This document shows, in pieces, positions 11,655 to 21,989 of a stretch of DNA of 64,000 bases (position 1 is the stretch's first letter; every line of letters starts with the position of its first letter). Origin of the DNA: Favolaschia claudopus (taxonomy: Eukaryota; Basidiomycota; Agaricomycetes; Agaricales; Mycenaceae). The notes beneath the pieces were generated by a model. That model saw nothing but the letters and a program-made list of their open reading frames with translations, was not told where the DNA came from and did not search any database. Position numbers and translations under genes: made by a program. The stretch is from the NCBI GenBank assembly GCA_037176885.1, contig JAWWNJ010000127.1, forward strand, positions 186,001-250,000, given 5' to 3'.

Positions 11655-12339
11655 CAGTGGTGGCAAATAGAAATTGCCGTGGCTTTTTGGTGAAAATCTG
11701 GCTGTATACTTCACCGAATGACCTCAAATAAAATGTAGAGATAGGTATGTGATACTTTTGTGCCTCTTAGATCAGTCAGCAATATATTATGCCCTGAGAA
11801 TGCATCAATCATAGGATGATTTCCGATTTTTGCCATATTCGGAAAAACACAATGAACCCTCAGGTAAAAGGTGTCATAATAGGATGAAAGTACTTAAAAA
11901 ACAGTCCTAGTTTTCACTTTGGTTGAATGGAATTGACCCTGATTTGAGCTCACAGCAGCCGCTCAAAGTTGGCTATTTTCACACAAAATAGCTGAAAATG
12001 CAGAGAAAATAGCTAAAAGGACCAACTTCAAGCAGCCGTTGTGAGCTCAAATGAGGTTCAATTCCAGTCAATCAAAGTGATAACTAGCATTGTTTTTCAA
12101 GTACTTTCATCCTGTTATGACACTTTTTTGCTGAGGATACATTGAGCTTTTCCAGATATGGCAATAATCAGAAACTGTCCTGTTATTGATGCATCGTCAG
12201 GGCATAATAGATAGCTGAGTATTCTAAGTGGTACAGTAGTATCATATATTTATCTCTACATCTTATTTCAGGTCATTCGGTGAAGTATACAGCAAGATTT
12301 TGGCCAAAAAGCCACGGCAATTTCTATTTGCCACCACTG
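11655..12339. mobile_element. Fold-back TIR element, CAGTGGTGG family, 685 bp
   Basis: Nearly the whole element is one imperfect palindrome: arms of about 330 bp around a short loop near 11985-12010. Ends are CAGTGGTGGCAAATAGAAAT and its inverse. TA occurs on both sides (11653-11654, 12340-12341). The left flank is copia sequence, the right flank is DUF6589-like sequence, so the two TAs need not come from one target. The frame MKYTARFSPKSHGNF at 11714 is MITE sequence, not pol. Confidence 0.9.
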
Positions 12340-12341
12340 TA

Positions 12342-12750
12342 TGTGTGATCAATTAATTCTGCTTTGTAGATTCAGTGGATACAACAGGGTCGTTCTATGA
12401 TCACATCAATGATCTTGAATTTGCGCAGTCGGGAAACCAATTTGCACCAAGCTATCAATTATGTTCACACGCTTCATAATATTAATAAAGCTAAACGAAC
12501 TCTGGAGAAATACCAGAAGGAGCACGGCATTGTACGGGCGTTACCAGTCTTACCCGCCGGATCCTGGGATTATCTTGTCAAAAGATATAAGGCAAAAGAA
12601 GAGTCTCAGAGATATTTAACAAGAAAATTATTCATACCGGAGACGGGTCTTTTCATGACGATCGGCGAGGACGCCGATCCTAGAAGGGGGGAGGGGGGTC
12701 CCCCCAGGCTCGAAAAAAAAAAATCTAACATATTTTGGGACTTGACGTAG
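12342..12750 (+). pseudogene. DUF6589-like gene fragment, downstream part
   Basis: Plus-strand frame with GRSMITSMILNLRSRETNLHQA followed by about 85 unrecognised residues. It would directly continue the minus-strand fragment ending RVRNPDMV at 3757. If the two were joined at the shared TA, the junction would read ATG-GTATGTGTGATC...CTTTGTAG-ATT, which looks like the ends of a short intron. A hairpin GATCGGCG-AGGA-CGCCGATC lies at 12659-12678. The frame ends in a poly-A run near 12713. Confidence 0.5.
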
Positions 12751-13106
12751 AAGGTTACTGGCGCTCAGAATAGGCTCATAGACTTACTTTGACACTTGAT
12801 TTCGGTAAATTTGTGGTTACTTTGTGTATTTCTGCCAATATTTCCGCTATCAGGGAGCCTCGGCAGCTCCGGCTGTCATTATGTATGTCCTTGTTTGTAT
12901 TGGTTGGGACATTACCATTAGCTAAGTATTAGCATTCAAAATACGAAGGACTGCATGTAGGGGAGTAAGAGCGTTGAATGTTTTACCAAAGCAACCTTTC
13001 TTGACGACATTCACGTCGAAAATGTGCAAACCTTGGAAAACATGCGATACAAATAGTCACGTGAAATTACCTCATTCGGAGATATTACGGCAACAGGGGG
13101 AGGGAC
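12751..13106. other. No gene recognised
   Basis: No coding, repeat-end or RNA signature that I can support. Confidence 0.5.
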
Positions 13107-13255
13107 TAGGTAGGTTAGGGTGAGGCTTGGTTAGGGCATGGGACATAGTTAGGTTGGTTAGGGTTGGTCACTCGTTCAAGTTGGTTAGGATGGTTCGGGT
13201 TGGTTAGGTTAGGTAAAAAGTCCAGCGGCCGGCTAGGGTTAGGGTTGTTGCCGGG
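13107..13255 (+). repeat. Degenerate telomere-like TTAGGG/GGTTAGG tract
   Basis: About 150 bp with many GGTTAGG, GTTAGGG and TTAGGATGG units separated by short spacers, ending CTAGGGTTAGGGTTG. TTAGGG is the usual telomere unit in Agaricomycetes. The array is too irregular to be an active telomere. Confidence 0.6.
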
Positions 13256-13333
13256 AAAGCCGAAACACATCATTGCCGACACATTGCAGAAATCAGTAAA
13301 ATGTGTCGGTTTCGTAATGTGCCGGTGGTTGTA

Positions 13334-14337
13334 TGATAGCGGACCTAACTTCGTGACAGGTCAATTACCCAAAATGGAAATCATTACTGAGCAGTCACCT
13401 TTGACTCAGTTATGCTGAAACTGTAGAAAACACTGAAAGAATGAGATCTACAGATCCCCCGGTTCAAAAGTTTAAAGATCTGAAAAACTATTTTTCGCAC
13501 GACAGATTTCGCGCTTTCGGTCCGGCCCGGCCAGTAGCCGGTGGCCATGTGATCCCATCAAGAGATCAACGGTTTTCCGAGGCCGCCAAAAAGCCCAAAC
13601 ACCCGCCATAAACTAACCAGAAACAGTGCGTGTGGAGCATTGAAGGGCTCAAACAACTTTGTATGCTCAACTGCCCATCTTATCCGGGCAAAAATGAAAA
13701 TTCCAGCTCAAAATCAGTTTAGTACACACACTTTTGAAAATTTGCGCGCTTTTCTAACCCTAAGTTAGGGATACGTAATATGCTCTGAAACGAAAATAGA
13801 GACTTTGCGCAGAGCCACCGGGAGCCACCCGGTGGCTCTCACGGCATGCGCTGTGGAGCGGCTACGGCATATGGTGGCTCATTCGGTGGCTGGAAGAACA
13901 ACTTGAAATTCATTTTCTTCCGCATTTTTTCACCCCCCTGGATGACCTCGAAGCACTAGGCTCCTAAACCCCCAGGAAGCACACCAAGGTTCCACGCCAA
14001 CCGTCGGTTTTGCAAGAACCGGCCAAAAACGCACCAAATAAAGCGGGAAACTGGTAACCTAACCACGACACCTCACTACATTGAGGTATAGTCACAGAGA
14101 TACCATGTAGATACTTGAAGCCCCACCTGTAACGCGGGCGACGAGCCACCAAACGAGCCACCATATGCCGTAAGCCGCTCCACAGCGCATGCCGTGAAAG
14201 TCACTGGGTGGCTACCGGTGGCTCTGCGCAAAGTCTCTAATTTTATCTATAAACCCACCCCATGTTCCTTCTAAATTTTCAATCTTGTAGAATTTCGACC
14301 GAAAGTACGGCTTGACATGAAGTCGTGTCCGCTATCA
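13334..14337. mobile_element. TIR element, TGRTWGCGGAC family, copy 1, 1,004 bp
   Basis: Ends TGATAGCGGAC...GTCCGCTATCA with TA on both sides (13332-13333, 14338-14339). A related 981-bp element lies at 39780-40760, ends TGGTTGCGGAC. Both contain a GAGACTTTGCGC-family MITE at the corresponding position, so that insertion predates their spread. No transposase. Confidence 0.85.
13799..14237. mobile_element. GAGACTTTGCG-family MITE, 439 bp, nested
   Basis: TIR GAGACTTTGCGCAGAGCCAC at the left and its inverse at the right (slightly diverged), with TA on both sides (13797-13798, 14238-14239). Lies inside the element at 13334-14337. Close copy at 40227-40660; partial copies at 21585 and 33033-33293. 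Confidence 0.9.
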
Positions 14338-14360
14338 TATATACTCACATCATCGTCTTG

Positions 14361-14730
14361 GCAGGTTTTGGGAAGCCGGAAAGCTCGGACCGCGGACCGA
14401 GGCGATTGCCGAGAAGCCCGAGAGTGCGCTCGCTGCGTCGTTCTACGCCGCCGCTGGGCGGGGCAAGCCCGAGCACTGTCCTGAATGACAGGCGGAGGGG
14501 TCCGCTCGCCGCGTCGGGGCGCCCCGACGCCGCCATATATATTTACAGTTGTACTCAATATATATATTGTGTTGAGAATATATTGCCTCATTCCTGACAA
14601 TATATCGTCCTCAGTCTACTCGATATACGGTCTCTATATTGGCTCAGGTCACTCGATAAAGGTAAGTCTCTGCCTCTATATATTATGTCTTTCACTCAAT
14701 ATATATGCTCCAAGAACTCTCTATATATTG
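14361..14730. repeat. GC-rich block followed by AT microsatellite-like tract
   Basis: 14361-14540 is GC-rich and ends in the palindrome GTCGGGGCGCCCCGAC; 14540-14730 switches abruptly to repeated CTCAATATATATTG/TCTATATATTG units. No gene. Confidence 0.6.
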
Positions 14731-15569
14731 TCTCACTCAAGAAATTTCCTGTCTCCCTTTACTTCTTATGGGTGCGCTTGCATCTCATACCGGTACGTGT
14801 GTGTCTCATAAGGTATTTTGAATTTTTTTTACAAAACGAACAGCATAATCCCAGAAACCGAACTTGTTTAGTGTGTCTATCATTTCGGGGACTTGAACCT
14901 CGAGAATGGTAGCTATGCCGTGTCTATTCAAACCAGCAAAACAAACTTTCAGTGAAGTTACGTAACGGTATCTCTATCCTCTTTCTTGCTGGTCAAAGCG
15001 CCGGTAGTGACTGGCGCAGCACAAAGTTCAAACAGAAAGATGTCTCCGGGGTCCTGACATCCCAAAACGTCAACCCCATCACGGCAATCACGAAAGCTGC
15101 AGTGCTGCCGCATCTAAATCAAGCTGTCCAGTCCATGTTGCCATACGCAAGGAATTATTGAAGGCACCAGGAAAGACGCATTTTGGGGTATCTGGCAAGT
15201 GTCGAACGGTCTTTTCAAATTTCAATGTTTTGTTTGGGAAAGAATCCTTGAAAGGTATGTCAGATTCCGCACGAAAAACAGCTCTGTACTCGATTTTGCG
15301 TTCGGCGTTCGGTTCAGTTCGAACGCCACCTCAATCCGCTGAACCTTGAACCGAACTTCGCGTTCAGGTTCAGCAAACCCTCGAACCTGGACGCTGAACC
15401 CGCGTTCGGTTCAGTTCGGTTCGGCGTTCGAACCTTTTTCCGAACCGAACTTTCCCAACACTACAGCCTAAGCCCGCAAAACGGGTGAGCCAGCGGAGTA
15501 TTTTGGCCAGAGGATCAAGCGTGGGAAGCCTCTGATCTGGTGTAATAAACTGTTCCTGTTTGTTCGTGT
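14731..15569. other. No gene; GTTCGGTTC-rich tract
   Basis: At 15296-15463 the motif GTTCGGTTC and its inverse recur many times, ending CCGAACTTTCCCAACACTAC. On the minus strand this reads GTAGTGTTGGGAAAGTTCGG, which resembles one end of an hAT-type element; I find no opposite end. Confidence 0.45.
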
Positions 15570-16137
15570 TTAGGTGATTGTGTATGGAACTGGGAGGCCA
15601 TTACGAGCAGCCCTAATCACTGAATTAGAGCGCTGAAGGTCGGCAAGGTCCCATACATTGATCGCATGGATCATGGACTGTACGCCGCGCTGAGGAGATT
15701 CAAGCTGGAGGACGGTGACGATGGAGGAGTATGCGGAGGAAAGACCACCAAGGAGTTTATCCTGGACCATATGAGGAGGTAGAGTGGCCGCGAATGGCCT
15801 CTGACTCATTCATCCAATGCTACCATGATAGAGGTAGCGGCCGTCCGTCCACCAGTGTGTACTGACAGCTTTGTTCCTTGACTTTTCCACTCTGCCTAGC
15901 TCGGTTTGGTGTGCAGTTCCACTTTGACTCGTCCCTGCAGCGAGCTTTGCTCTTGGAGCTATGCTCCGTTGTGGTATGCTTGGTCTCGTCTTGCGTTTCA
16001 CTCAAATTATGTCTCGGCCCTGTTCTGGCAGCCGCCAAGCGGCCCGTCAATTCTATTGACAAAACATTCAAATCGTAAGGATCGATTTGTCTAAATACTT
16101 TATAGGCTATCAAGTTGAAGCCTTCACCTCCAAGCAT
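15570..16137 (-). pseudogene. Copia-like Gag remnant
   Basis: Minus-strand frames include VQDKLLGGLSSAYSSIVTVL and later HAINVWDLADLQR. The first resembles the region of copia Gag where polypeptide-exposed loops read D.LL.GLP..Y..IV..L. Frames change at about 15810 and 15900, and no zinc knuckle is visible. Weak call. Confidence 0.4.
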
Positions 16138-16924
16138 GCAAGAAGATGCGTTAGCTTACCTTATCCAGTGAGATCAGACCATACTCGATAAGTATGATCC
16201 GGAAATGGAAAACCCCCTGTATTTGGCCACGACTGTGATGGTTCACGGGAGGTAATGCATGATCAGAGTCCGTAAAAGGGAAGCTTTGTTAACGTTGGTA
16301 CAAGTCATAAGAAGCACTGCGGCCGCTCAACGTACTTAAAGTGCCGCCATCGACTCAATTGCCAAAATGGCGCCACCTTTGTCACACTTTGTCACCCTCC
16401 CGCCACACTATCTCACAACCGCCGCCGTCGAAAAGAAAATCGGAATTTTTTGTACATAGCTACTGCTGAATATACGGCGCGGGAATTTGATGATGGCATC
16501 AACCATCATTAAGGTTTATTTCACTTTTTCGGACGTGAAAACACAAAAACTTGTTCAATTGCCTTGCAAAGCACAAGATGAGGAGTTGCTACACATCCAT
16601 AATGTTGACAGCCGAGGCTGCCGAGAGCAGCTGCGATGAGCCAACAGTCATAGTAGTGACCCGGTCGGTCCCCACGACAAAGCGCTAACTACTTATACAG
16701 AAAAAGAGAGGCAGTGCGGGAGTCATGGAGACTACCGCGGGCAAATATCGCCGCGAACAGATGTGAGTGCGGATCCGTCACATCCGCCCCCTAGATCGTC
16801 GACTCGAGACGAGCTCAATATCTAGAAATCAAAATAAATAAATCATGTTCAAAGTCAAACGAGTGTTCAAAATCTGAAAAATCAAAATCAACCATCTTGG
16901 GTATCCGAGCCCTCCTCGACGACC
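16138..16924. other. No gene recognised
   Basis: Nothing supported. Only short frames. Confidence 0.5.
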
Positions 16925-17344
16925 ATTTCGCTGTCGAGGACGAGTAATCATCAATCTAGAAATTCTCAAGTACCTCAGTACTCTCGAAAAGCGCATCACG
17001 ATCAGCAGCTTCGGCGAAATGAATACCATGTGCAGAAAATGCAGGAGGTTTGCCTTTCGACACCACCGTGTTCAGGTCAGGACAATTCCGTGAAAGATGT
17101 CCATGGACGCCACAGTTGAAGCACAAACCAGCGGCAAAGTGTTTCTTGACAGAAAGATGCTATCACGGGAGTTCGTGGGAGGTTCAAGTTCGGCACTGGA
17201 AACTGAGACAACGCGCCCTCCCGTACTACGTTTCTCATTCAGTTTCGGATCGTCTGACTTGGAACGAGCTTTCAGGCTGTCTCGGTAACCCAGAGGTACC
17301 GGTGATCCGCGCCACGCGAGGTCGAGTAAAAATGATGGGCGCAA
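16925..17344 (-). pseudogene. Ty3-type Gag C-terminal fragment with zinc knuckle
   Basis: The minus strand reads a charged linker (RDSLKARSKSDDPKLNEK) and, after a one-base frame change near 17160, LCFNCGVHGHLSRNCP, a perfect CX2CX4HX4C nucleic-acid-binding knuckle, followed by about 45 residues to a stop near 16944. This is the usual end of Ty3 Gag. Protease and RT are absent. Confidence 0.65.
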
Positions 17345-17644
17345 GGCAGCGGCTCACCGGAACGTCTGGGGCACTTCGGCCTATGACACGCACATGCTGT
17401 CACAGCCAATTTTCTCCCCCTTCTCCCCCGATTTTGGGTCCGGAAAAAAGTGAGAGTAGAGAAGGGACTACACTCATAAACGCTGACAATTTACCCCGTT
17501 GCTTTTCGAGCAATTTTCAATGTTTTTTGAGGAGTCAAAACCCGCACTTTTGGCAGAATCAAACCTGAATGATTTGTGATTTGCCCCAAGTCCGTCCAGA
17601 AAAAGCTGTAAGTTTATGAGAATGATTCATAGACACCTAGAACA
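17345..17644. other. No gene recognised
   Basis: Three hundred bases with no supported feature. Confidence 0.5.
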
Positions 17645-17646
17645 TA

Positions 17647-18131
17647 TGGTGGGGGACGTGACTTCATGTCACGTCGCAATTTTTGAATTTTTGACCTGAA
17701 ACCTGGCCCAAAGGGCTTGGAATACCCAAGAGTGGGTGTTTTCTCAAATTTTGGACCGTGGGAAAATTTTGATGGCAATTTGTGGTGGATGAACGATGTT
17801 CACCGAGCCAGCATGCCCGTGCAAGGGGGATTTGAGAAATTTTTGACCTCCGTACAATGTTTCTGCAAGTCAGAAAATTGGAAGACCTGGGCTGCCGGCC
17901 TTTTTAGACAATGATCTACCATCAATCCGGCCCAGAATGAGTGATTTCGGATCAATATCCCCTTTTGGATGGCCAAATCTTTGGGCGAAATCACGAGGTC
18001 CACAGGATCTCTTCGACACCTCAAAAGGAAGTGATTCCTGCAATATGAAGAAATTCGGTTGACTGTCACACAAGTTATTAGCGTCACAAAGTTGTTCACA
18101 TAAGCTTGTCATGAAGTCACGTCCCCCACCA
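17647..18131. mobile_element. TIR element TGGTGGGGGACGTGAC, 485 bp
   Basis: Ends TGGTGGGGGACGTGACTTCA and inverse CATGAAGTCACGTCCCCCACCA, flanked by TA (17645-17646, 18132-18133). No transposase. Confidence 0.88.
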
Positions 18132-18185
18132 TAGTCTACGAATTTTCTAAGCTATCGGAGGCCACTAAGGCAACAAGATACATCC

Positions 18186-18734
18186 ATCGCAGGGGGGTGC
18201 ACGATTGGCATCAATGGAGGGAAAGCAGCTTCGTCATGCACAGAGGCCTATTCTTTCTTGGTGTCAGCGGCTTCCAGGTCGTCCACCTCAAAATCGTGCA
18301 CCAACGCGCCGGTTCATTGTGCTTTGTGCAATGGAGTCCATTGGAAGTACAACATGCCGCGCCACCTCATCGACAAACACCCGAAATGGGAGCTCACTGC
18401 GAAACAAGAAATTGTTAACAGTTTCACTGCAAAGTTCTCTGTATCCGACGAAGAGTACACCGGTCTTCGCATAGTGCCTCGAACCGGGACCCAGCTAGCC
18501 CAGGAGAATACCGGGCCTAGAGGCCAAAAGCGGGCGCAAGACTCACCTGTTAGCACGGCCCAGCCTCATCAACGACTCCGCGAAACAGCCAAAACCCCAG
18601 CATCTCAATCGGCGGGCCCGAATCAAGCCACTGTACCAAGATCTAAATCTCCGATCCGCCTTCGTATTCCGGGACTTCAAGAGAGGCGGAGGCTGGGGCC
18701 AGTTTCAGAGAGTGTCGAGGATGTCTTCCGTTAA
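18186..18734 (+). pseudogene. Cys-rich/C2H2-like C-terminal domain fragment
   Basis: The frame reads a C-x-IGI motif, KAASSC, SFLVSAASRSS, then CTNAPVHCALCNGVHWKYNM, PRHLIDKHP, and a basic Ser/Pro-rich tail to a TAA at 18732-18734. Cys and His spacing (CX2CX13HX4H) suggests a zinc-binding fold. A homologous fragment lies at 49110-49637 (CRNVPVVCKLC ... WRYNM ... HLSTAHP). In agaric genomes this module often closes large transposon-linked proteins; the upstream part is missing here. Function unknown. Confidence 0.55.
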
Positions 18735-19057
18735 GCAGAGCAACCAAAATCGTGTATAAATGTAGAGTAAAACAAGCAAACTTAAGAGTGCGAAAAGACA
18801 GCGGATGCATTGGACCGCGTAGTTCCGACGTTATCGCCATCACTCGCCCCTTGGGCGGGCCAGTCGGGCTCGGTGCTTGGCGGGGTATTGTGCCGCTGCG
18901 TGCGTAGCGCGGATCAAGTGCTTTGTTAGCATGCCGCGGCCGGGGAGTCTGAATGATGTTCGTCATGTTTGGCCAATGTTTGGAGCGCATGCTGTGCCTC
19001 GGATCAATTTGTTACATCCCATTTGCTGCTTAGCTAATTATGAGGTTCGAGTGACAT
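18735..19057. other. No gene recognised
   Basis: Short gap between the Cys-rich fragment and the MITE; no supported feature. Confidence 0.5.
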
Positions 19058-19060
19058 ATT

Positions 19061-19236
19061 AGGGGTGCTCAATTCTCAGCTCGTCAGCTCGTCTCGTCCA
19101 CAAAATAATTAATTCGGTGATGGATTGATCAAGATATGACGCGAAGTGGAGCGACAGGCGGAGTGAGACCAGCGTATCAGGGAAGTAATTAATTTCTGGA
19201 CGAGACGAGCTGACGAGCTAAGAATTGAGCACCCCT
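19061..19236. mobile_element. Short MITE AGGGGTGCTCAATTCT, 176 bp
   Basis: TIR of about 38 bp (AGGGGTGCTCAATTCTCAGC... and inverse), rich in CTCGTC. Flanked by ATT on both sides (19058-19060, 19237-19239), a 3-bp duplication. Confidence 0.85.
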
Positions 19237-19239
19237 ATT

Positions 19240-19636
19240 GCCTCCATTTGACGACGGCTGCTGCAGCGCTGGATCTGAGTTCTAATTAGTGTCCAAAATA
19301 TTAATAGAAAAAGGCGACCCCGATGAGCACCTTCCACTCGAATTCCATCCAAATCATGCTAGGTGTACCCTCCCAAAAGGTAATACTGCACCTGGATGCA
19401 GTACTAGCCCAATCCAGTAACTTCAGAAAAAAGTTTCTGCGCACGAGAAAAAAAAATGTTTGGTTTACTTTATGCGACATCGGGAACGTCATATTGTTGC
19501 CTCATTGGAGGCAATTTAAAGGCAGTTTAAAGTCGTGCTGAATTTTGGGTATTACTGCTGCAGAACTCACAAATCGATATCGGGTTCCTGTGCTTCCCGG
19601 TCAGAAGAAAAGGCAGGCCATCTCGGTCGAGCATCA
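19240..19636. other. No gene recognised
   Basis: No supported feature. Confidence 0.5.
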
Positions 19637-19638
19637 TA

Positions 19639-21131
19639 GTCTCGGAAACCCAGACCTTCCTCCGCAATCCTTGTAGGCACGGGGGTATTTCCTAATCTGT
19701 AATTCGAATGACAGCCTTTGACGTTTGATTGATTTTGAGGGTGATGGGAAAAAAGGCGTAGGAAGGTCTGGGCCAATTCAATTGGGCGACCTACCATAAC
19801 CCACAAACTTGCAAAAAAGACGCATTCTTTGGCCTGTAGAACCCACAACTCCCTTTCAAGTGTAATTACGGTCTTTGGTACCCAAATACAGTGAAAATTT
19901 GTCACTCTATCAATAGCCCTTGCTGGCGTCCCGCACCGCCCATCGCCCATCTCTTAGCTGCTCAAGCCAATCAACAACCCCCCAGCGGATGACAATCGAG
20001 TTGGCAGGATGTCCTGGCCCTGTAGCGCGCAGGAGATGCTGGTTTGAAGCTTCGGGCGCAATGTTGGTGGACGTGGGAAGGATCGAGACGCGGGTGCGCA
20101 GCAGCGAGCGGCGGCGGGAAAGCGGTTGGTATTGAGGCCGCTAAACACAGTTATTAGCCCGAAAGAACGAAAAGCTGCTTGTGGTAACGCACCTTAAGCA
20201 GACCCTCACCCAACGTCGGCCGCCGCAAAGTCTTCATTTGACACGTCATGAGAACGCGCAGTTGCACGTAGAGGTTCACATTTACTATTGTGCCCATCGG
20301 GTCTGGATTTGCACACTGACTCTGGATTTTCATTATTCCTGCTTCCTCTTTGACCCGTTGTCCTCCGGATTTTTTGGGATGCGTTCCTATACTTCTAATC
20401 TATAGTTCTACCTATTTATATAGGGATACATGAAGAGGGAGGTGTTGAGGATGGAGTACCGATTCATCAGGGTAAATTGATGTCGTGATCGGTGAGATCA
20501 AAATACTCGCCAACCCGGTAATCGTTTTGCGAGTGCTTCCCCTCCTTTATAGCTCTTGTGCTGTGGGACTATAGCAGGAAACCGATGGAGGAGTAATATC
20601 CGGAAGATTCCGGGGCCAAACGATGAACGGGGGAGCGGGAAATGCAAGTTAGTGTGCAAATCCAGACCCGATGGGCACAATAGTACAGTACTTGCTGCTT
20701 TTGTGGGGAGAGTAGTTTGGATACAAGGAGGACGAGCTTGGACTTGTTTTGAGGAATGAGGGGAGGCGGGACGAACGGGTTGTCTTGCCCATACCCCGAC
20801 GTCGAGCTCCAAGAGAAGCGCCTTGGCGACGTCGCGCCAGGAGCTGTTGAGAGCGCTCACGGAGGGGCGGGGTGACAGTCACCACCCTCCGGAGGCATAG
20901 TGTTGTAGTTGGCAGTGGACGCGAGCAAGCAGAGTCGACGTGGTTTAAGTGAGAAGGGGTTATGGTAGGTCGCCCAATTGAATTGGCCCAGACCTTCCTA
21001 AGTCCTTTTTCCCATCACCCTCAAAATCAATCAAACGTCAAAAGCTGTCATTATAATTACCGATTGGGAAACATATCCAACTATGCACTACACCCTCTAG
21101 CACTACGCAGGAAGGTCTGGGTTTCCGAGAC
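19639..21131. mobile_element. TIR element GTCTCGGAAACCC, 1,493 bp
   Basis: Inverted arms of about 165-175 bp (19639-19803 and 20957-21131), starting GTCTCGGAAACCCAGACCTT, flanked by TA (19637-19638, 21132-21133). The interior holds a second inverted pair (around 20285 and 20684: GTGCCCATCGGGTCTGGATT) and GC-rich sequence unlike the arms, possibly captured. No recognisable transposase. The GTCTCG start is shared with the MITE at 24717-24909. Confidence 0.8.
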
Positions 21132-21143
21132 TAGTAACAGAAT

Positions 21144-21432
21144 CTGAAAATGCGCGGAAGGCGCAATAACCTCAGTCTCCCGCAATGTGGGATGAAAGAC
21201 TATATATTGAATACCTGAAAATGCGCGGAAGGCGCAATAAATACACAATGAGTAAGTAAATACAAGTAGGTAGATAGATAGAGAACTCACCCTCAGTCTC
21301 CCGCAATGTGGGATGAAAGACTGAGGGTGGTGGACAGACGAGCGCGGTTTATATGTGTATGATAAGTATCAGATATCTATCAAGCGCCGGAGCGGCGGGG
21401 CGGCTACCCGGAATAATTCATATTCTGACAAC
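21144..21432 (-). repeat. LTR-like sequence with duplicated A/B modules
   Basis: On the minus strand: a TATA-like CATATAAACC near 21348, then module B (32 bp, CAGTCT...AGACTG hairpin), a 50-bp spacer, module A (26 bp), a 13-bp linker, B again, and A again fused directly to it (A 21144-21169 and 21215-21240; B 21170-21201 and 21291-21322). The layout matches the copia LTR at 9077-9352, though the sequences differ. Likely a solo copia-type LTR, bordered by MITEs on both sides. Confidence 0.5.
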
Positions 21433-21434
21433 TA

Positions 21435-21561
21435 CAGTGGCGGCGCCATCTGATGCCACCCCCCAAAAAATGATGGGGCCCCAGTCGACTCCACTTGCAT
21501 CAAAAATTCCAGAAATGGGCTGTTCTATCTTTAGGGGCGGCATCAGATGGCGCCGCCACTG
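21435..21561. mobile_element. CAGTGGCGG-type MITE, 127 bp
   Basis: TIR CAGTGGCGGCGCCATCTGAT and inverse, flanked by TA (21433-21434, 21562-21563). Confidence 0.9.
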
Positions 21562-21584
21562 TAGAGCATCAATGCATAATAATA

Positions 21585-21690
21585 GAGACTTTGCGCAAGC
21601 CGCCGGGTGGCTCCCTGGTGGCTCTAACGGCATGCGGTGCGGAGCGGCTCCACAGTATGGTGGCTGGTCCAGCGGCTCGTATACCAGCTA
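21585..21690. mobile_element. GAGACTTTGCG-family MITE, left part only
   Basis: Starts TA-GAGACTTTGCGCAAGCCGCC and follows the family for about 100 bp; the right end is missing. Confidence 0.75.
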
Positions 21691-21775
21691 AAGTCTTGTT
21701 TTTCAACGCCTAGACATGTTTGAACGGCGGAAAAATTGTAGCATACTCTGAGACTCACATCCCTAGCACAGAAAC

Positions 21776-21938
21776 CCCGGTATGAACGAAAATCGAAAAC
21801 GAAAACGCGGCTAGCTGATAATGATCAGGCGGCCTTCCAGGCCATCAAGTCCATCAATTGCCAGCATTCTGTCAGAAACGAAAATGACCGGGCAAAGAAG
21901 CCGAGAGGATTGGATTGATGTCACAGTCACAGTATATC
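21776..21938. repeat. Dispersed repeat F, uninterrupted copy
   Basis: Contains GAACGAAAATCGAAAACGAA, CGGC-TA-GCTGAT and GATCAGGCGGCCTTCCAGGC. The same sequence at 47097-48312 is split at that TA by the 1,048-bp MITE, so this copy is the empty site. Confidence 0.88.
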
Positions 21939-21989
21939 TACATATTCATGGGACGGATAAGCCCTAAAGTGGTCAGAGGTCGCGCGATA

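Noticed and set aside
11644..11714. N-terminus of the copia frame starting at 11714
   Set aside because: The first 20 or so codons are MITE terminal repeat; true copia sequence begins at about 11652.
12659..12678. GATCGGCG...CGCCGATC hairpin as terminator or ribozyme
   Set aside because: A lone 8-bp stem without conserved ribozyme core; in a eukaryote it is not a transcription terminator by itself.
13164..13418. Gly/Leu-rich frame over the telomere-like tract
   Set aside because: Translation of GGTTAGG-type repeats, not a gene.
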